Part shown: in pieces, positions 24,606-32,937 of the stretch | How positions within the stretch are numbered: the stretch's first letter is position 1 | Layout of the letters: each line of letters opens with the position of its first letter | DNA from: Streptomyces sp. HM190 | Lineage (GTDB): Bacteria; Actinomycetota; Actinomycetes; Streptomycetales; Streptomycetaceae | DNA length: 64,000 bases | Assembly (NCBI RefSeq): GCF_009857135.1 | Contig: NZ_CP047318.1 | Span: 2,604,001-2,668,000 of the forward strand | Direction of reading: 5' to 3' | Notes under the pieces: generated by a model | The model's database searches: none | What the model was told of the DNA's origin: nothing | What the model saw: the letters and a program-made list of their open reading frames with translations, nothing else | Position numbers and translations under genes: made by a program

Positions 24606-25994
24606 GTGTCCGCGGCCATGACCGGTGCCATGAGCCCCGCCGACTTCTTCGGCGGGCTGTACATCTCGTTCTGGATCCCCACGGCCGTGCTGACGGCCGC
24701 GCTGGTGATCAAGCTGCCCAGCATCGTGAAGCTGTGGAGGGACCCGCTGCTGCGGGCGGTCGGCGGTCTGCTGCTGCTCGCGTGCAGCGTGTTCCTGTTC
24801 GCGGTGCCGTCGGTGATCGCCTGGACCAACCGGGTCGTCGGCGTGCCGAACATCGCCGCGCCCTGGGTGTACTCGCTGATCACCGCGTACTGCGCGGCCT
24901 GTCTGCTGCTCATCGTCGCCTGGCGCAACGGCCCGGCCGACCGCTCCCCGACGACCCGCCGCGCCATGCGCTGGGTCGTCAGCGTGTACGCGGCGGTGAT
25001 CGTCGGCCTGTGGGTGCTGTTCACTCTGGCGGACGTCCCCCGGGAGCGGCTGCGCGACCTGGACACGTACTACGCCACCACGCCCTTCATGCGCGAGGAG
25101 ATCCTCCTCTACCTCGCCGCCCACACCGCGGCCTGCCTGATCACCTGGCACCTGATCCGCAGCTGGGTCCGCACCCAGGGCCTGGACCTGTGGCTGCGCG
25201 GCGGTCTGAAGGCGCTCGGGATCGGCTACGCGCTCAACCTGGTGTACGACGCCTCGAAGCTGACGGCGCTGGTCGCCCGCTGGACGGGCCACGACCTGGA
25301 CTGGCTGAGCACCCATGTGGCGCCGCCGGTGGTGGCCGTCGCGGCGATCTTCATCGCGGTCGGGTTCATCCTGCCGCACGGCGGCCAGTACCTGCACGAA
25401 CGCTGGCGGGTGCGGGTGAGCCACTGGCGGCTGCGGCCCCTGTACCTGCTCACCCGGACGGTCAGCGGCTCCGGGGTGCCGTTCGCCCTGCGCGCCACGG
25501 CGGAGCTGCGCCTCACCCGCCGCGAGACCTTCATCCGCGACGCCCTGCTCCAGCTGGCCCGCCACGTCGACGACGATCTGCACCGCCGCGCCTGTGCCGG
25601 GGCCCTCGCCCTCGGTCACGGTCCCCGCAGGGCGCGGGCGCTGGCCGCCGCGGTGACCATCCAGGACGCGATCGCCGCGCGGAAGGCGTCGCCCGCCGCC
25701 GGGCCACCGGCCGTCTCCCTGACGTCGGGCACGCCGGGTCCGGGTCCGGGTCCGCTGATCGTCCCCGGCCTGACGGCCGGTCCGGGCCACGCGGGCGGCC
25801 CCGGGTTCACCGTCCACTCCGACCTGACCGGTCTCCTCCAGGACATCGACGCCGTCTCCCGGGCGCTGCGCAGCCCCGCCGAGATCGAGGAGGTCCGCAG
25901 CCTCGCGGCCGGCCCCAACGGTTCGCCCGGTCCCCGCGCATCGGCGGACCCGGCGGCCCCCGCCGCGGAGAGCAGCGTGTCCGCGCGTGAGTGA
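24606..25994 (+). CDS. MAB_1171c-type polytopic membrane protein
   Basis: A 462-residue integral membrane protein with about seven membrane helices in residues 15-270 (for example FFGGLYISFWIPTAVLTAAL and LYLAAHTAACLITWHLI). A cytoplasmic C-terminal half follows, with a helical region (ELRLTRRETFIRDALLQLARHVD) and a Pro/Gly-rich tail. This architecture fits the MAB_1171c family of putative transporters or sensors. The GTG at 24606 is preferred because AGGGGGG lies just upstream; the alternative ATG at 24591 overlaps the previous stop but lacks a ribosome site. As third gene of the cassette it may be the membrane sensor or the regulated output. Confidence 0.7.
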   Translation: MSAAMTGAMSPADFFGGLYISFWIPTAVLTAALVIKLPSIVKLWRDPLLRAVGGLLLLACSVFLFAVPSVIAWTNRVVGVPNIAAPWVYSLITAYCAACLLLIVAWRNGPADRSPTTRRAMRWVVSVYAAVIVGLWVLFTLADVPRERLRDLDTYYATTPFMREEILLYLAAHTAACLITWHLIRSWVRTQGLDLWLRGGLKALGIGYALNLVYDASKLTALVARWTGHDLDWLSTHVAPPVVAVAAIFIAVGFILPHGGQYLHERWRVRVSHWRLRPLYLLTRTVSGSGVPFALRATAELRLTRRETFIRDALLQLARHVDDDLHRRACAGALALGHGPRRARALAAAVTIQDAIAARKASPAAGPPAVSLTSGTPGPGPGPLIVPGLTAGPGHAGGPGFTVHSDLTGLLQDIDAVSRALRSPAEIEEVRSLAAGPNGSPGPRASADPAAPAAESSVSARE

Positions 25995-25995
25995 C

Positions 25996-26035
25996 GGCCC
26001 GCCGGCCCACCGCGGTGCGGGTGGGCCGGCGGGCC
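25996..26035. terminator. Perfect 15-bp bidirectional terminator
   Basis: GGCCCGCCGGCCCAC (25996-26010) pairs perfectly with GTGGGCCGGCGGGCC (26021-26035) around a 10-nt loop. It lies between the converging membrane-protein and SMP-30 genes. Confidence 0.85.
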
Positions 26036-26062
26036 GCCGGCAGGCGTGCGGCGCGGTGGGGC

Positions 26063-26920
26063 TCAGCCCGCGAACGCGGGCTGCGCGAGGCCCTTGCCCG
26101 CGCCCGGCACCACCAGCAGTGAACCCGACAGCGGATGCGGGTTCTCGGTGCCGACCCGGGCCGTGGTGATGTACAGGTCGGTCAGGTCGGCGCCGCCGAA
26201 CGCGCAGGCCGTGGGCCGGGGCGTGGGCAGTTCCACGACCCGGTCCAGTTCGCCGGAGGGGGTGTAGCGGCGGACGGCGCCGCCCTCCCACAGGGCGACC
26301 CAGACACAGCCCTCGGCGTCGACGGTGAGGCCGTCGGGGAAGCCGCCGCCCTCCTCGATCGCCACGAACGGCCGCCGGTCGACGGGGAGCCGGACGCCGT
26401 CGCTGTCCGCGAAGTCGAAGACGTCGATGCGCCGGGTCGGCGAGTCGATGTAGTACATCAGCCGCCCGTCCGGGCTCCAGCCGGTGCCGTTGCTGACGGC
26501 GACGTCGTCGAGGATCGGCTGCGCGAGGCCGTCGGCGGTGAACCGGGCGAGGGTGCCGCCGCCCGGGGCCTCGTCGTAGCGCATGGTGCCGGCGAAGAGG
26601 GAGCCGTCGGGCGCCACGGCGGCGTCGTTGGCGCGGCGGCCGGGGACCGGCTCGTGGTGCAGCCAGCGGAAGCCGCCGTCGGTGTCGCGCAGCCCGACAC
26701 CGTCCCGCAGGTTCAGGACGAGGCCGCCGCCGACGCGGGGCTTGGCGGCGCCGACGTGCTGCTCGGTGACGAGGACGGTGCGGCGGCCGGAGGCCGGGTC
26801 GTAGGTGTGCACCCGGGAGCCGAGGATGTCGATCCAGATCAGCCGCTGGGCGTCGGCGTCCCAGGTGGGGCCCTCGCCGAGGGTCGCGTACGCGCGTACG
26901 GCGATGTCGTACGCGCTCAT
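26063..26920 (-). CDS. SMP-30/gluconolactonase/LRE family lactonase
   Basis: A 285-residue six-bladed beta-propeller of the SMP-30 family. LGEGPTWD provides the metal-binding glutamate. Asparagines in RANDAAVAPDG and SNGTGWSPDG and the aspartate in FPDGLTVDAEGCVWVALW complete the calcium/zinc site. These enzymes open aldonolactones (glucono-, galactono- or arabinonolactone) to sugar acids in the cytoplasm. It overlaps the upstream IclR-type gene by 4 bases. The product of such a lactonase is exactly the substrate type of the dehydratase at 8664, and both units carry the same palindrome, so I infer one oxidative sugar pathway. Confidence 0.88.
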   Translation of the reverse strand: MSAYDIAVRAYATLGEGPTWDADAQRLIWIDILGSRVHTYDPASGRRTVLVTEQHVGAAKPRVGGGLVLNLRDGVGLRDTDGGFRWLHHEPVPGRRANDAAVAPDGSLFAGTMRYDEAPGGGTLARFTADGLAQPILDDVAVSNGTGWSPDGRLMYYIDSPTRRIDVFDFADSDGVRLPVDRRPFVAIEEGGGFPDGLTVDAEGCVWVALWEGGAVRRYTPSGELDRVVELPTPRPTACAFGGADLTDLYITTARVGTENPHPLSGSLLVVPGAGKGLAQPAFAG

Positions 26921-27690
26921 GCCACGCTCCGGTGTCCGAGGCGCTCGGAGAGTTCCGCGGCCCCCTTGGCGGCGAGCTGCTCCAGCTCGCCGCGGCGGTC
27001 CTCGCTCCAGCGGATCATGGGGACCGAGATGGAGAGCGCGGCGACGACCTTGCCCGTGCGGTCGCGGACCGGGGCGGCCACGCAGGAGACGTCGGGGTTG
27101 GACTCGCGGTTCTCCACGGCGAGACCCCGCTCACGGATCCGGGCCAGGGTCTCGCGCAGCGCGGCCGGGTCGGTGATGCTGTTGGGCGTCATGGCGACCA
27201 GGTCGGCGTCGTCCGGGATCCGGGCGTTCAGCTCGGCCTCGGGAAGGGAGGCGAGGAGCATCTTGCCCACGGAGGTGCAGTGCGCCGGGAGGCGCCGGCC
27301 GGCGGCGGAGACCATGCGGACCGCGTGCGTGGAGTCGACCTTGGCGATGTAGATGACGTCGGTACCCTCCAGGATCGCCACGTGCACCGTCTCGTCGCAG
27401 GTCTCGGCGACGGAACGGGCGACCTGCTGGCCCTCGGCGGCCAGGTCCAGCTGCTCGGCGTAACGGCTGCCGAGCTGGTAGGGACGGACACCGAGGCGGT
27501 AGCGTCCCGGCTGGCCCGTCACGGGCACGATGTAGCCACGGGCGGCGAGCGTGGTGACCAGTTCGTGCACGGTGGTGCGCGGCAGCTGGAGCTTGCGCAC
27601 GATGTCGGGGGCGGAGAGTGTGCCGTCCCCGTCCAGGAAGAGCTCCAATATGTCGAGCGCCCGGGTCACAGCAGGTACTAGGCGTCCCAC
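26917..27690 (-). CDS. IclR family transcriptional regulator
   Basis: A 257-residue regulator. The N-terminal winged helix-turn-helix (about residues 8-65) contains ALDILELFL and LSAPDIVRKLQLPRTTVHELVTTL. The C-terminal effector domain has the IclR signature from RRLPAHCTSVGKMLLASLP onward and ends RDRTGKVVAALSISVP. IclR proteins sense small acids or sugar acids. The gene is first in an operon with the lactonase. A near-perfect copy of the TTCGAAAT palindrome sits about 44 bp before its start, which makes it the best candidate for binding the four related sites in this window. Confidence 0.9.
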   Translation of the reverse strand: MGRLVPAVTRALDILELFLDGDGTLSAPDIVRKLQLPRTTVHELVTTLAARGYIVPVTGQPGRYRLGVRPYQLGSRYAEQLDLAAEGQQVARSVAETCDETVHVAILEGTDVIYIAKVDSTHAVRMVSAAGRRLPAHCTSVGKMLLASLPEAELNARIPDDADLVAMTPNSITDPAALRETLARIRERGLAVENRESNPDVSCVAAPVRDRTGKVVAALSISVPMIRWSEDRRGELEQLAAKGAAELSERLGHRSVA

Positions 27691-28021
27691 GGTCGGCCCC
27701 CTCCCACAGTTTCTTCGTTCTCGGTAACGACTTTGTTCGAAATTTCAACAGTCGATCGGCATGACGAACACAGGCTAATCAACGGGGTGCGGGCGGGCAA
27801 TGGCCGAGAACACCCCGTGTTTCCCGGCAGGTGGGTGAGGGCGGCCGGCGGGCCCTCCGCCGCGACGCGGGCGCAGGGCCGCGCGGCGCCACCGGGCCCC
27901 CTCCTGGCACGACTCCGAGAAAAGTCGCGGGCCGTTGTCGATCCGGCCACGTCCCGTTCGACGTCATGATGTGGGGCGTCCGCCACCACGATGACGCCGA
28001 CAGGACCTGACGAGGAAACAC
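27691..28021. other. Divergent intergenic region
   Basis: These 331 bases lie between the leftward IclR-type gene and the rightward DHFR-like gene. They hold the operator at 27734-27750 and presumably both promoters. No additional gene is visible. Confidence 0.5.
27734..27750. promoter_or_regulatory. TTCGAAAT-type operator in front of the IclR gene
   Basis: TGTTCGAAATTTCAACA matches the palindrome at 8624 except for one missing G in the right arm. Its position suggests autoregulation by the IclR-type protein. Confidence 0.6.
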
Positions 28022-28666
28022 GTGGATCAACTGCTGAGAGTGATGAACTTCAACGTCTCGCGTGACGGAATCGGTGCCGGTGAGGACCAGAGTTTCGAGC
28101 GGCCGTTCGGCTGCGACCGTCCCGAGAGGCTGTTCGCCTGGGCCGGAGCCACGGCGAGCTGGCCCATGCGCACGGATCCCGGGGGGAGCCGGGGCCTCGA
28201 CGACTACTTCACACGGGACTTCGCACGCAACATCGGTGCCGAGATCATGGGCCGCAACAAGTTCGGGCCCCAGCGCGGGCCCTGGCAGGACCATGAGTGG
28301 CGCGGCTGGTGGGGCGAGGAGCCCCCGTTCCACACGCCGGTGTTCGTCATGACCCACCACGAGCGTCCGTCGTTCACGCTCTCCGACACCACGTTCCACT
28401 TCGTCGACGGCGAACCGGCCACGGTCCTCGCACGGGCGCGGGAAGCGGCGCGGGGCAAGGACGTCCGGCTCGGCGGCGGGGTCACCACCATCCGGCAGTT
28501 CCTCGACGCCGGCCTCGTCGACACCCTGCACGTGGCGGTCGCGCCCGTGGAACTCGGGTCCGGACTACGCCTGTGGGAGTCCCCCGACGAGCTGCTGGAC
28601 CGGTTCCACCTGGAGGTCGTGCCCAGCCCGAGCGGTGTGACGCACCACCTGTTCTGGCGGAGGTGA
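28022..28666 (+). CDS. Dihydrofolate reductase family protein (RibD C-terminal-like)
   Basis: A 214-residue protein with the DHFR/RibD-C fold. AEIMGRNKFGPQRGPW, FVMTHHERPSF, the NADPH-binding strand DVRLGGGVTTIRQFLDAGLVDTLHVAVAPVELGSG and a C-terminal strand ending HHLFWRR are typical of the small deaminase-reductase-like proteins common in actinomycetes. They are probably NADPH-dependent reductases but are seldom characterised. True folate activity is doubtful. The start is GTG at 28022 with GAGGA 7-8 bases upstream. It stands alone between two oppositely oriented units. Confidence 0.85.
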   Translation: MDQLLRVMNFNVSRDGIGAGEDQSFERPFGCDRPERLFAWAGATASWPMRTDPGGSRGLDDYFTRDFARNIGAEIMGRNKFGPQRGPWQDHEWRGWWGEEPPFHTPVFVMTHHERPSFTLSDTTFHFVDGEPATVLARAREAARGKDVRLGGGVTTIRQFLDAGLVDTLHVAVAPVELGSGLRLWESPDELLDRFHLEVVPSPSGVTHHLFWRR

Positions 28667-28719
28667 CACGAGGGCCCCCCGGGGTTCGCGGTCACGGCAC
28701 CAGTGCCCCCGCGCGCCCG

Positions 28720-29961
28720 TCAGCGGCGGCCGCGCGGGTCGCCCAGCTCGCCCCGGAGCCGTTGCGCCCTGAGGACCAGCTCCAGCTCGAAGCGGCGGTC
28801 GGGGTCGTCGATCTCGTCCCCCCACAGTTCCCGGATCTGGCGCAGGCGGTAGCGCACGGTCTGGGGGTGGACGCCGAGGCGGGTGGCGACCTCGGGGGCG
28901 CCGCCCCGGGTCTCCAGCCAGGCGAGGAGGGTCTCGGCGAGCCGGCGCCCGTGGGTGGGGCCGCAGTGCGCGAGGGGCGCCAGGCAGCGTAAGGCCAGGT
29001 CGTCGATGAGTTCCTCCGGCTGGAGGAGGACCAGGGCCTCGGTGTGCTCGGTGCAGTGCAGCACCTCCCCGGTGGGCAGCAGCCGGCGTTCCATCAGGTG
29101 CACCGCGGCCTCCGCCCAGCGCAGCGACTTCGCCGCCTCCGCGAGCGGCACCGGCGGGCCGATCGCGCCGGACCACCCGGCGAGGGCCCGGTGGAGGAGT
29201 TCGGGGCGCCCGGCGGCGTCCGGTTCGGGCACCACCATGCGGGGCTGCTCGTACTCCATGTCGAGCAGGACGCCCTGGCCGACGGCCGGGGCCATGGCCT
29301 CGCGGGCGGGCCGCAGCAGGACGCCGACGGCGACCTTCTCGGGCAGGGGCCAGCCGATGCGGGCGGCGCGTTCGGTGAGCGCGTCCGCCGGGTCGCCCCG
29401 GTGGTGCTCGACGAGGAGCAGCTCCATGAGGCGCCGCTGGAGTCGGAGCCGCTCGCCGGCCTGGCGGGCCGCCGCCTCCGCGTAACCGCGCACCGACTGG
29501 TCCACCAGCCCGTCGAGGTACTCGTACCCGGCGTCGACCAGCTCGTACATGGCGGGCGGCGGCATCTCCACGCGCTGGCCGATCTCGGCGAAGCGGCGCC
29601 AGGCGAGACGGACACCGAGGCGGTAGATCGCCTGGAGGGAGTCCAGGCTCCGGCCGTGCAGGCCCTCGCCCCGGCCGAACTCCTGGAAGACCCCGGGAGG
29701 CACCCGCGGGCGGCCCTCGGCGGTCTGCAGGTGCTGGACGAAGACCTCGATGGCGCGGCGGATGCCGACGAGCGCCATCGGCTCGCCCGAGTCGTCGAGG
29801 ACGACCGGCAGATGGGGGTACTCGCGGCGGATCTCGGCCAGGATCTCCTCGGCGAGGACGGGCGCCTCGGCCATGGCGATCGCGGCGAACTCCCGTACCT
29901 GGTCACGCGGTACGTCGTGCCAGGCGGAGCGGGCTGAGACGGTTCCCGGACGCCCGGTCAC
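28720..29961 (-). CDS. PucR/CdaR-type transcriptional regulator
   Basis: A 413-residue regulator. The C-terminal PucR helix-turn-helix lies at about residues 340-395: LLAWLETRGGAPEVATRLGVHPQTVRYRLRQIRELWGD. The N-terminal part (about 20-170) is helical and resembles the RsbT-like sensory region, with GLHGRSLDSLQAIYRLGVRLAWRRF. A GGDEF-like middle domain follows. Such proteins activate purine, amino acid or secondary functions in actinomycetes. The start is GTG at 29961, three bases after the small membrane protein gene, so the two are probably cotranscribed. Confidence 0.82.
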   Translation of the reverse strand: MTGRPGTVSARSAWHDVPRDQVREFAAIAMAEAPVLAEEILAEIRREYPHLPVVLDDSGEPMALVGIRRAIEVFVQHLQTAEGRPRVPPGVFQEFGRGEGLHGRSLDSLQAIYRLGVRLAWRRFAEIGQRVEMPPPAMYELVDAGYEYLDGLVDQSVRGYAEAAARQAGERLRLQRRLMELLLVEHHRGDPADALTERAARIGWPLPEKVAVGVLLRPAREAMAPAVGQGVLLDMEYEQPRMVVPEPDAAGRPELLHRALAGWSGAIGPPVPLAEAAKSLRWAEAAVHLMERRLLPTGEVLHCTEHTEALVLLQPEELIDDLALRCLAPLAHCGPTHGRRLAETLLAWLETRGGAPEVATRLGVHPQTVRYRLRQIRELWGDEIDDPDRRFELELVLRAQRLRGELGDPRGRR

Positions 29962-29964
29962 CCC

Positions 29965-30183
29965 TCAGCGCTCCTGACCGGCGTTCTCGTAGGTGATGAG
30001 CGGGGTGTTCGGCTGGTCCGGGGTCGCCTCCAGCAGCGCGACGACACCGAACGCGGCCGCCACGGCGAGCGCGGCGGCGGCCACCATGGTGAGCGCGGCG
30101 GCGAGGGCGCGCCGCGCGAGTCCCGTCGCCCCCGTGGCGGGCGGGCCTGGCGGTGTCCGGTGCGTGGTCTCGGCATGCGGCAT
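29965..30183 (-). CDS. Small single-pass membrane protein of unknown function
   Basis: A 72-residue protein starting MPHAETTHRT. It has one hydrophobic helix (about residues 23-50: ARRALAAALTMVAAAALAVAAAFGVVALL) followed by a short polar tail. I do not recognise a family. It ends three bases before the PucR-type gene and so probably forms an operon with it. The ATG at 30183 is chosen because the hydrophobic segment then starts at a normal distance; in-frame extension upstream encodes Arg/Pro-rich sequence. Confidence 0.5.
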   Translation of the reverse strand: MPHAETTHRTPPGPPATGATGLARRALAAALTMVAAAALAVAAAFGVVALLEATPDQPNTPLITYENAGQER

Positions 30184-30333
30184 CGCAGGGTCAGCCTCTC
30201 GGTCGAAAGGTCGGCCCCACCCAGGGCACCCCGCACCCCGGGACCAGCTGACGGTCCCGGCACCTCGTCCACCTCGCGGGGCCGTCCGACGGCCCCTCGG
30301 CCGGCCGTCCGTCGCGGACACCGGCTCCGGCCC

Positions 30334-30378
30334 AGTGTCAGCAATGCATTGACACTGCGTCAAGACTCCGCCTACGGT
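30334..30378 (+). promoter_or_regulatory. Promoter overlapped by nested inverted repeats, upstream of the DUF3068 gene
   Basis: TTGACA (30349-30354) and TACGGT (30373-30378) are 18 bases apart. AGTGTCA (30334-30340) and TGACACT (30350-30356) form a perfect 7-bp inverted repeat, and TTGAC (30349-30353) pairs with GTCAA (30359-30363). Both repeats cover the -35 element, a normal repressor position. The binder is unknown. Confidence 0.6.
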
Positions 30379-30475
30379 TCCCGGCCCATACGTCACGCGC
30401 ACCTTCCCCCCTTGGCGTCCCCCCGTGCGGGACGCCTACCCGAGTCGCACCTTCCAACGCCCCTGGAGTGCCCGG

Positions 30476-31453
30476 ATGCGCCGTACAGCCTCGCCCCTGT
30501 CCCTGGTCCTGCTGGGCCTCGGCACCTTCCTGCTGGTCCTCGCACCCCTGCTGGCCCGGTACGTGGAGCCACGGGCGGCGGTGAACCCGATCGACATCGA
30601 CACCACCGCCGTCTACACCGGCACGGGCAGCGTCTTCGACGTGGAGCAGGTGCGGACCGTGCCGGACCAGACGATCACCGTGACCCAGCGGGTACGCGGT
30701 GACGTGGCCGAGAGCGAGCGCAGCGGTGCGGCCGTGTGGGACGTGATCACCAGCGTCGACACGGACACGTCGCTGCCGGCCGCCGACCCGCACGACGCGC
30801 TGGACTTCGCCCCTCACCGCTGGGTCAGCGACCGGAGGACCAACCGGCCGGTGCACTGCTGCGGCGAGAAGCCGTACATCGAGGGCGAGGCGTACCTGAA
30901 GTTCCCCTTCGACGTGCGGGAACGCTCCTACCGCTGGTGGGACAACACGCTCGGCGCGACGGTCACGCTCCACTACCAGGGCCGCAAGAAGATCCGCGGG
31001 TACGAGGGCATGCGTTTCACGGGGACCGTCCCGGCGACGAGGACCGGCACGCGGCTGGTGCCCGGCGCCCTCGTCGACGAGCCGGGCCGGCCGCAGGTGC
31101 AGGCCGAGGAGTGGTACGCCAACCACGGCCTCGAACTCGTCGTCGACCAGGCCACGGGACGCGTGCTGTACGCCCAGACCGGGCCGCGCCGGACCCTGCG
31201 GGCGCCCGGCGGCACCGAGGACGCGGCCGTGCTGCTCGACAGCCGGAAGCTGGCGTTCACCGCGGGGACGCAGAAGTTCGCGGTCGAGCAGGCGAAGCGG
31301 GACAGCGGACTGCTGCGGCTGGTGGGGCGGACGTTGCCGGTCGGTGCCGCTGTGGCGGGGTTCGTCCTCGCCGTGCCGGGCGCCGTCCTGGTGGTGCGCG
31401 GCAGGCGGCGTCCCGAAACGTCCGAGTCGCCCCAGGGTCCGCTCACGATATGA
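30476..31453 (+). CDS. DUF3068 (PorA-like) membrane-anchored protein
   Basis: A 325-residue protein with an N-terminal signal anchor (PLSLVLLGLGTFLLVLAPLLARYV, about residues 8-30). A large extracellular domain of DUF3068 type follows, with FDVEQVRTVPDQTITVTQRV, RTNRPVHCCGEKPYIEGEAYLKFPF and KKIRGYEGMRF. A second membrane helix lies near the C-terminus (about 285-310). This family occurs in actinobacteria and includes proteins annotated as porin PorA-like, though channel activity is unproven. The ATG at 30476 has GGAG 8 bases upstream. It precedes the glycan operon by 332 bp and may share its cell-surface role. Confidence 0.8.
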   Translation: MRRTASPLSLVLLGLGTFLLVLAPLLARYVEPRAAVNPIDIDTTAVYTGTGSVFDVEQVRTVPDQTITVTQRVRGDVAESERSGAAVWDVITSVDTDTSLPAADPHDALDFAPHRWVSDRRTNRPVHCCGEKPYIEGEAYLKFPFDVRERSYRWWDNTLGATVTLHYQGRKKIRGYEGMRFTGTVPATRTGTRLVPGALVDEPGRPQVQAEEWYANHGLELVVDQATGRVLYAQTGPRRTLRAPGGTEDAAVLLDSRKLAFTAGTQKFAVEQAKRDSGLLRLVGRTLPVGAAVAGFVLAVPGAVLVVRGRRRPETSESPQGPLTI

Positions 31454-31785
31454 CAGGGCGTCAGTTCAACAAACCCCGGAAATTGTCACGTCGGTGAGTA
31501 GCAGCTTCGAAACTCTCGGCGAAAACTGTCCACCCCACCCGAGCACAGCCCACCCATGCCCCCCGACCTCGCTCCCCGCACCGGCACGACGACCGCACGA
31601 ACCCGCCCCCACCGGAGCCACCGCACACACCACGACCCGCCCGTCACGACCCGACCACCCCGACCGGACCGTCCCCACTCCCCCCATGCGCCCCGCACGC
31701 CCCACACGCCCCACCGGAACAACCCTCGCAGCGAACCTCCCGCTCCCCCGCTGAGTTCCGCACCCCGAGACGAGTTGGAGCACCC
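31454..31785. other. C-rich intergenic leader of the glycan operon
   Basis: These 332 bases lie between the DUF3068 gene and the glycosyltransferase gene. The second half is strongly pyrimidine rich, with runs such as CCCCACC and CCACACC. I see no gene and no convincing promoter. Confidence 0.45.
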
Positions 31786-32937
31786 ATGCCCCAGCACGTG
31801 CCGTTCTCGCTGGTCGACGCGTTCCCGCGCGGCGTCCGGCACGCCCCGGCGAGCGCCCCACCGCCACGCCGGATCGTCTTCCTCGCCCGCCGTGACCTCG
31901 GTAACCCGGCGGCGGGGGGCTCCGAGCTCCTCGTCCACCGGCTCGCCGAGGGCCTGACGAGACTCGGCCACCAGGTCACCCTGCTCTGCGGGGGCCCGGC
32001 GGCTCTGCGCGACTACCGGGTCGTGTCGGCGGGCGGCGACCTGAGCCACCACTTCCGGGCCAGAAGCACCCTCGCCCGTCAGGTCGGCGACTGCGACCTG
32101 CTCGTCGAGGTGTGCAACGGCATGCCGTACCTGACACCGCTGTGGCACCGCGGGCCGACGCTGTGCCTCGTCAACCACGTGCACACCGATCTGTGGCGGA
32201 TGCGGTTCGGCGGGGCGCTGGCGCCCGCGGCCCGGCTCGGCAGAAGCCTCGAACACTGGGCGCTGACGGGCGCGCAGCGCGGCAACCTCGTGGTCGCCGT
32301 CTCCTCGTCCACGGCGGCGGCGCTGCGCGCGATCGGCGTGGACGGCGAACGGATCCGGGTCGTCCACAACGGCGTCGAGGAGCCGGGGCCGCCCGCCGCA
32401 CGGTCGCCCGAGCCGCTGTTCGTCGCCGTCGGGCGGCTGGTCGAGTACAAGCGGATCGATCTGCTGCTGCGGCTGTGGGAGCGGGTCAGGCCGGTCACCG
32501 GCGGTCGGCTCGTCGTCGTCGGCGACGGACCCGAGCGGCAGCGGCTCAAGGCCATGGCCGGGCCCGGCGTCGAGTTCACCGGGCATGTCTCCGAGGCCGA
32601 GAAGCACCGGCTGCTGTGCGCGGCCTGGCTGCTGCTGCACCCGTCCGCCGTGGAGGGATGGGGGCTCGTCGTCACCGAGGCCGCGGTGCGGCGGACACCG
32701 TCGGTCGCCTTCGACGTGCCGGGGCTGCGGGACTCCGTCGTGGACGGGGAGACCGGGGTGCTGGCCTGCGGGGAGTCGTCGTTCGCCGCGGCCTGGTGCG
32801 CGCTCGCGCTGTCGGCCGACCGGCGGGAGCGGATGGGCGGGGCGGCACGGGAGCGGGCGGCGCACTACCGGTGGGGCCACACCGTGCGGCAGTTCCGGGC
32901 GGTCGCCGCGGAGGCGGTACGGGGTGGGGGCTCTTGA
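31786..32937 (+). CDS. Glycosyltransferase family 4 (GT-B)
   Basis: A 383-residue GT-B glycosyltransferase. The N-terminal Rossmann domain begins RRIVFLARRDLGNPAAGGSE and the C-terminal donor domain contains VVHNGVEEPG, FVAVGRLVEYKRIDLLL, VVVGDGPERQRL and the E-x7-E motif in HPSAVEGWGLVVTEAAV. It transfers a sugar from a nucleotide donor, probably to a lipid or glycan acceptor at the inner face of the membrane. The ATG at 31786 has TTGGAG 7 bases upstream. It is first in the coupled operon with an AftD-like enzyme, so priming or elongation of that glycan is likely. Confidence 0.88.
   Translation: MPQHVPFSLVDAFPRGVRHAPASAPPPRRIVFLARRDLGNPAAGGSELLVHRLAEGLTRLGHQVTLLCGGPAALRDYRVVSAGGDLSHHFRARSTLARQVGDCDLLVEVCNGMPYLTPLWHRGPTLCLVNHVHTDLWRMRFGGALAPAARLGRSLEHWALTGAQRGNLVVAVSSSTAAALRAIGVDGERIRVVHNGVEEPGPPAARSPEPLFVAVGRLVEYKRIDLLLRLWERVRPVTGGRLVVVGDGPERQRLKAMAGPGVEFTGHVSEAEKHRLLCAAWLLLHPSAVEGWGLVVTEAAVRRTPSVAFDVPGLRDSVVDGETGVLACGESSFAAAWCALALSADRRERMGGAARERAAHYRWGHTVRQFRAVAAEAVRGGGS

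Noticed and set aside
28022..28666. Folate-pathway dihydrofolate reductase
   Set aside because: The sequence fits the broader RibD C-terminal-like group. No thymidylate synthase or other folate gene is adjacent, so the specific name was not used.
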